From: Rufibacter sp. XAAS-G3-1
Lineage (GTDB): Bacteria > Bacteroidota > Bacteroidia > Cytophagales > Hymenobacteraceae
Direction of reading: 5' to 3'
DNA length: 64,000 nt
Assembly (NCBI RefSeq): GCF_013623775.1
Contig: NZ_JABFAM010000022.1
Coordinates: 1-64,000 of the forward strand
Shown one piece after another: positions 62,458 to 64,000 of this stretch; within the stretch, counting starts at the first letter, position 1; each line of letters opens with the position of its first letter. A program made the position numbers and the translations under genes. The notes under the pieces are model-generated. The model ran no database searches. It had not been told where the DNA came from and saw only the letters and a list, made by a program, of their open reading frames with translations.

Positions 62458-64000
62458 ATGAAAAATAGAAGCTATAAATATTTGATTTTGGCGCTCCTAA
62501 TAGGGGTTTTCAGTTCTTGTAATGACTATCTGGAGCTAGACCCTAAAAACAAGGTGCCCGTAGAGGCGGTGCTTTCTGACCCCAACGGAATCAAGGGCTA
62601 CCTGGCCAACCTGTACTATGAACTGCCAATGGAGGATTTCGTGTATTTCCCCCGGGCAGGATACAACGCCCGCGGGAACACGGGATCCCTTTCCTTGTCT
62701 CAATATGGTCTGGAAGCCATCCACTCAGAGTGGCCCAACTGGAATGAGTTCAACAACCAATGGTGGACGCGCGGCTACCAGCTTAACCGGGATATTAACC
62801 TGCTGGAGGAATCTGTGGCGAAAGTCAGCTTCTCTGCCGCGGAAAGAACAGCCATTGAAGGGGAAATCGCATTTTTGAGGGCTTATACCTATTACGCTCT
62901 TGTGAAGATATATGGTGGAGTGCCCATCATCACCGAAAACCAGGAATACACCACCGACTGGGCGAGCCTCCGGGTTCCGCGCAATACCGAGAAAGAGACC
63001 TGGGACTTTGTGCTGGCCCAATTGGACATTGCCTTTGAGAAACTTCCGGCCAGCCGGCAGAGCGCAGATGAAACCAAGCGGAGAGCCACCAAATGGGCGG
63101 CAGCGGGTTTGAAATCGCGCGTTGCCCTCCATGCCGCCTCCGTGGCCAAATACTGGAACCGTGCTCCCCTGTCGGGGGAAGCAGTGACCGCCGGCCTGGT
63201 GGGGCTGCCCGCCTCTGAGGCCAACCGGTACTACCAAGCCGCCATTGAAGCCTCTGAGGCAGTGATGGGTTCCGGCCAGTTCGGACTGTACATGCCCAAT
63301 CCGGCCAATCCGCAGGACGCCGCCCGGAACTACCAGAACCTGTTCATGGATCCTAATGTGGCCCTGACGGAAGTACTCTTCATGAGAGGGTACGGCCACG
63401 CCGGCGGGCCCTTGGCCCACGACTATGACGGCTGGAACAACCCTAACCAGACGGGAGAGGGTTTCCCCCACGTAGGCCGCACCAACCCGGTGCTGGAACT
63501 GGTTGACCAATACGAGAATTACGGAAACCCGGGGGTGGCCTCCCCCATCATCACCACCACTGACGGGCAGGTGCGGGAAGGTGAATTCAATCCCTCTACC
63601 AATTACATCCGGTTTTCTTCGCCAGAAGAAATCTTCCAGGGGAAAGATGCCCGCTTTTTTGCTTCCATCATCCATCCGGGGGCGGAATGGAAGGGAACTG
63701 AGATCGTTATCCAGGGCGGTATCATCCGTCCGGATGGCAGTGTCCTGAACGCCAAGGGAACTGTTGTGCACCAAGGGGTAACCTACCATACCTACGGGGC
63801 GGCCACCAGCAACCAATACTCCGGCTTTGAAGGGACACCCAACATGACGCGTTCCGGCTTCCTGCTTAAGAAGTTCCTAGATGAGCGCGCCAAAATCAAA
63901 ACCTGGCTGCAATCCACCACAGACTATATAGACATCCGCTATGCGGAGGTGCTTCTGAACTATGCCGAAGCCGTGGTGGAAAGCGGGCTAGGGAGTACAG
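62458..64000 (+). CDS. SusD/RagB-family lipoprotein, cut by the window end
   Basis: The frame is open from the ATG at 62458 (or 62455) to the last base, giving at least 514 residues; the 3' end is outside. The lipoprotein signal ends GVFSSC (Cys21) and is followed by NDYLELDPKNKVPVEAVLSD, a standard SusD start. AERTAIEGEIAFLRAYTYYA and DIRYAEVLLNYAEAVVES are the usual TPR and RagB motifs. It starts 8-11 bp after the susC stop and is its partner for glycan capture. Confidence 0.93.
   Translation, partial: MKNRSYKYLILALLIGVFSSCNDYLELDPKNKVPVEAVLSDPNGIKGYLANLYYELPMEDFVYFPRAGYNARGNTGSLSLSQYGLEAIHSEWPNWNEFNNQWWTRGYQLNRDINLLEESVAKVSFSAAERTAIEGEIAFLRAYTYYALVKIYGGVPIITENQEYTTDWASLRVPRNTEKETWDFVLAQLDIAFEKLPASRQSADETKRRATKWAAAGLKSRVALHAASVAKYWNRAPLSGEAVTAGLVGLPASEANRYYQAAIEASEAVMGSGQFGLYMPNPANPQDAARNYQNLFMDPNVALTEVLFMRGYGHAGGPLAHDYDGWNNPNQTGEGFPHVGRTNPVLELVDQYENYGNPGVASPIITTTDGQVREGEFNPSTNYIRFSSPEEIFQGKDARFFASIIHPGAEWKGTEIVIQGGIIRPDGSVLNAKGTVVHQGVTYHTYGAATSNQYSGFEGTPNMTRSGFLLKKFLDERAKIKTWLQSTTDYIDIRYAEVLLNYAEAVVESGLGST

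Noticed and set aside
1-64000. CRISPR arrays, tRNA genes, transposases, phage genes
   Set aside because: Looked for by eye and not seen. The many repeats are dispersed and palindromic, without regular spacing or unique spacers.

Overview
The window looks like chromosomal DNA from a member of the Bacteroidota, probably family Hymenobacteraceae (a Rufibacter-like genome; the genus is a guess from overall style). The evidence is two SusC/SusD pairs, several lipoproteins with Bacteroidota-type lipoboxes, two proteins with C-terminal Por/T9SS sorting domains, a hybrid two-component system, and promoters resembling TTTG / TAnnTTTG. No transposase, tRNA, CRISPR array or phage gene was recognised. 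The only RNA gene is the 3' end of a 5S rRNA at the left edge, followed by a strong hairpin.

Layout. 1-94: end of an rRNA operon. 95-1659: no gene, but inverted-repeat elements. 1660-6379: a PQQ-type sugar dehydrogenase lipoprotein (-), a FUSC/aromatic-acid-exporter-like membrane protein (+) and a secreted GH10 xylanase with a T9SS tail (-). 6692-10636: the whole oxidative pentose phosphate branch (gnd, zwf, pgl), then asnB and a TM2-domain protein. 14075-16499: uxuA and an SDR-type uxuB on the minus strand.

17106-43708 is a large polysaccharide utilisation locus on the plus strand: GH2, alginate-lyase-family protein, 14-blade hybrid sensor (HTCS), GH88, DUF4861-like protein, a second GH2 with a malectin-like tail, a beta-helix lipoprotein, a receiver-AraC protein, SusC, SusD, a FAS1 lipoprotein, and a second, T9SS-exported beta-helix protein. 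GH88, the lyase-type proteins and uxuA/uxuB together suggest a uronate-containing glycan. There is no sulfatase, so a heavily sulfated glycan is less likely.

44829-64000: a cupin, a FucP-type sugar transporter, an SGNH hydrolase, then a second locus: LacI regulator, two GH92 (overlapping ATGA), GH125, ROK kinase, SusC and a SusD cut by the window end. This is a classic alpha-mannan/N-glycan set. Three near-identical LacI-type operators (core ctaaaacgNtttag) lie before the GH92 operon, before the second susC, and upstream of the transporter.

The most unusual feature is the intergenic DNA. Almost every gap holds a member of a palindromic family with core ggCCTGTTTTC/GAAAACAGGcc, often nested in longer, different outer stems. 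In addition there are at least three MITE-like elements with terminal inverted repeats (about 155, 193 and 179 bp) and half a dozen other long inverted repeats. One copy of the core family lies inside a gene and encodes the lipobox of the predicted export signal.
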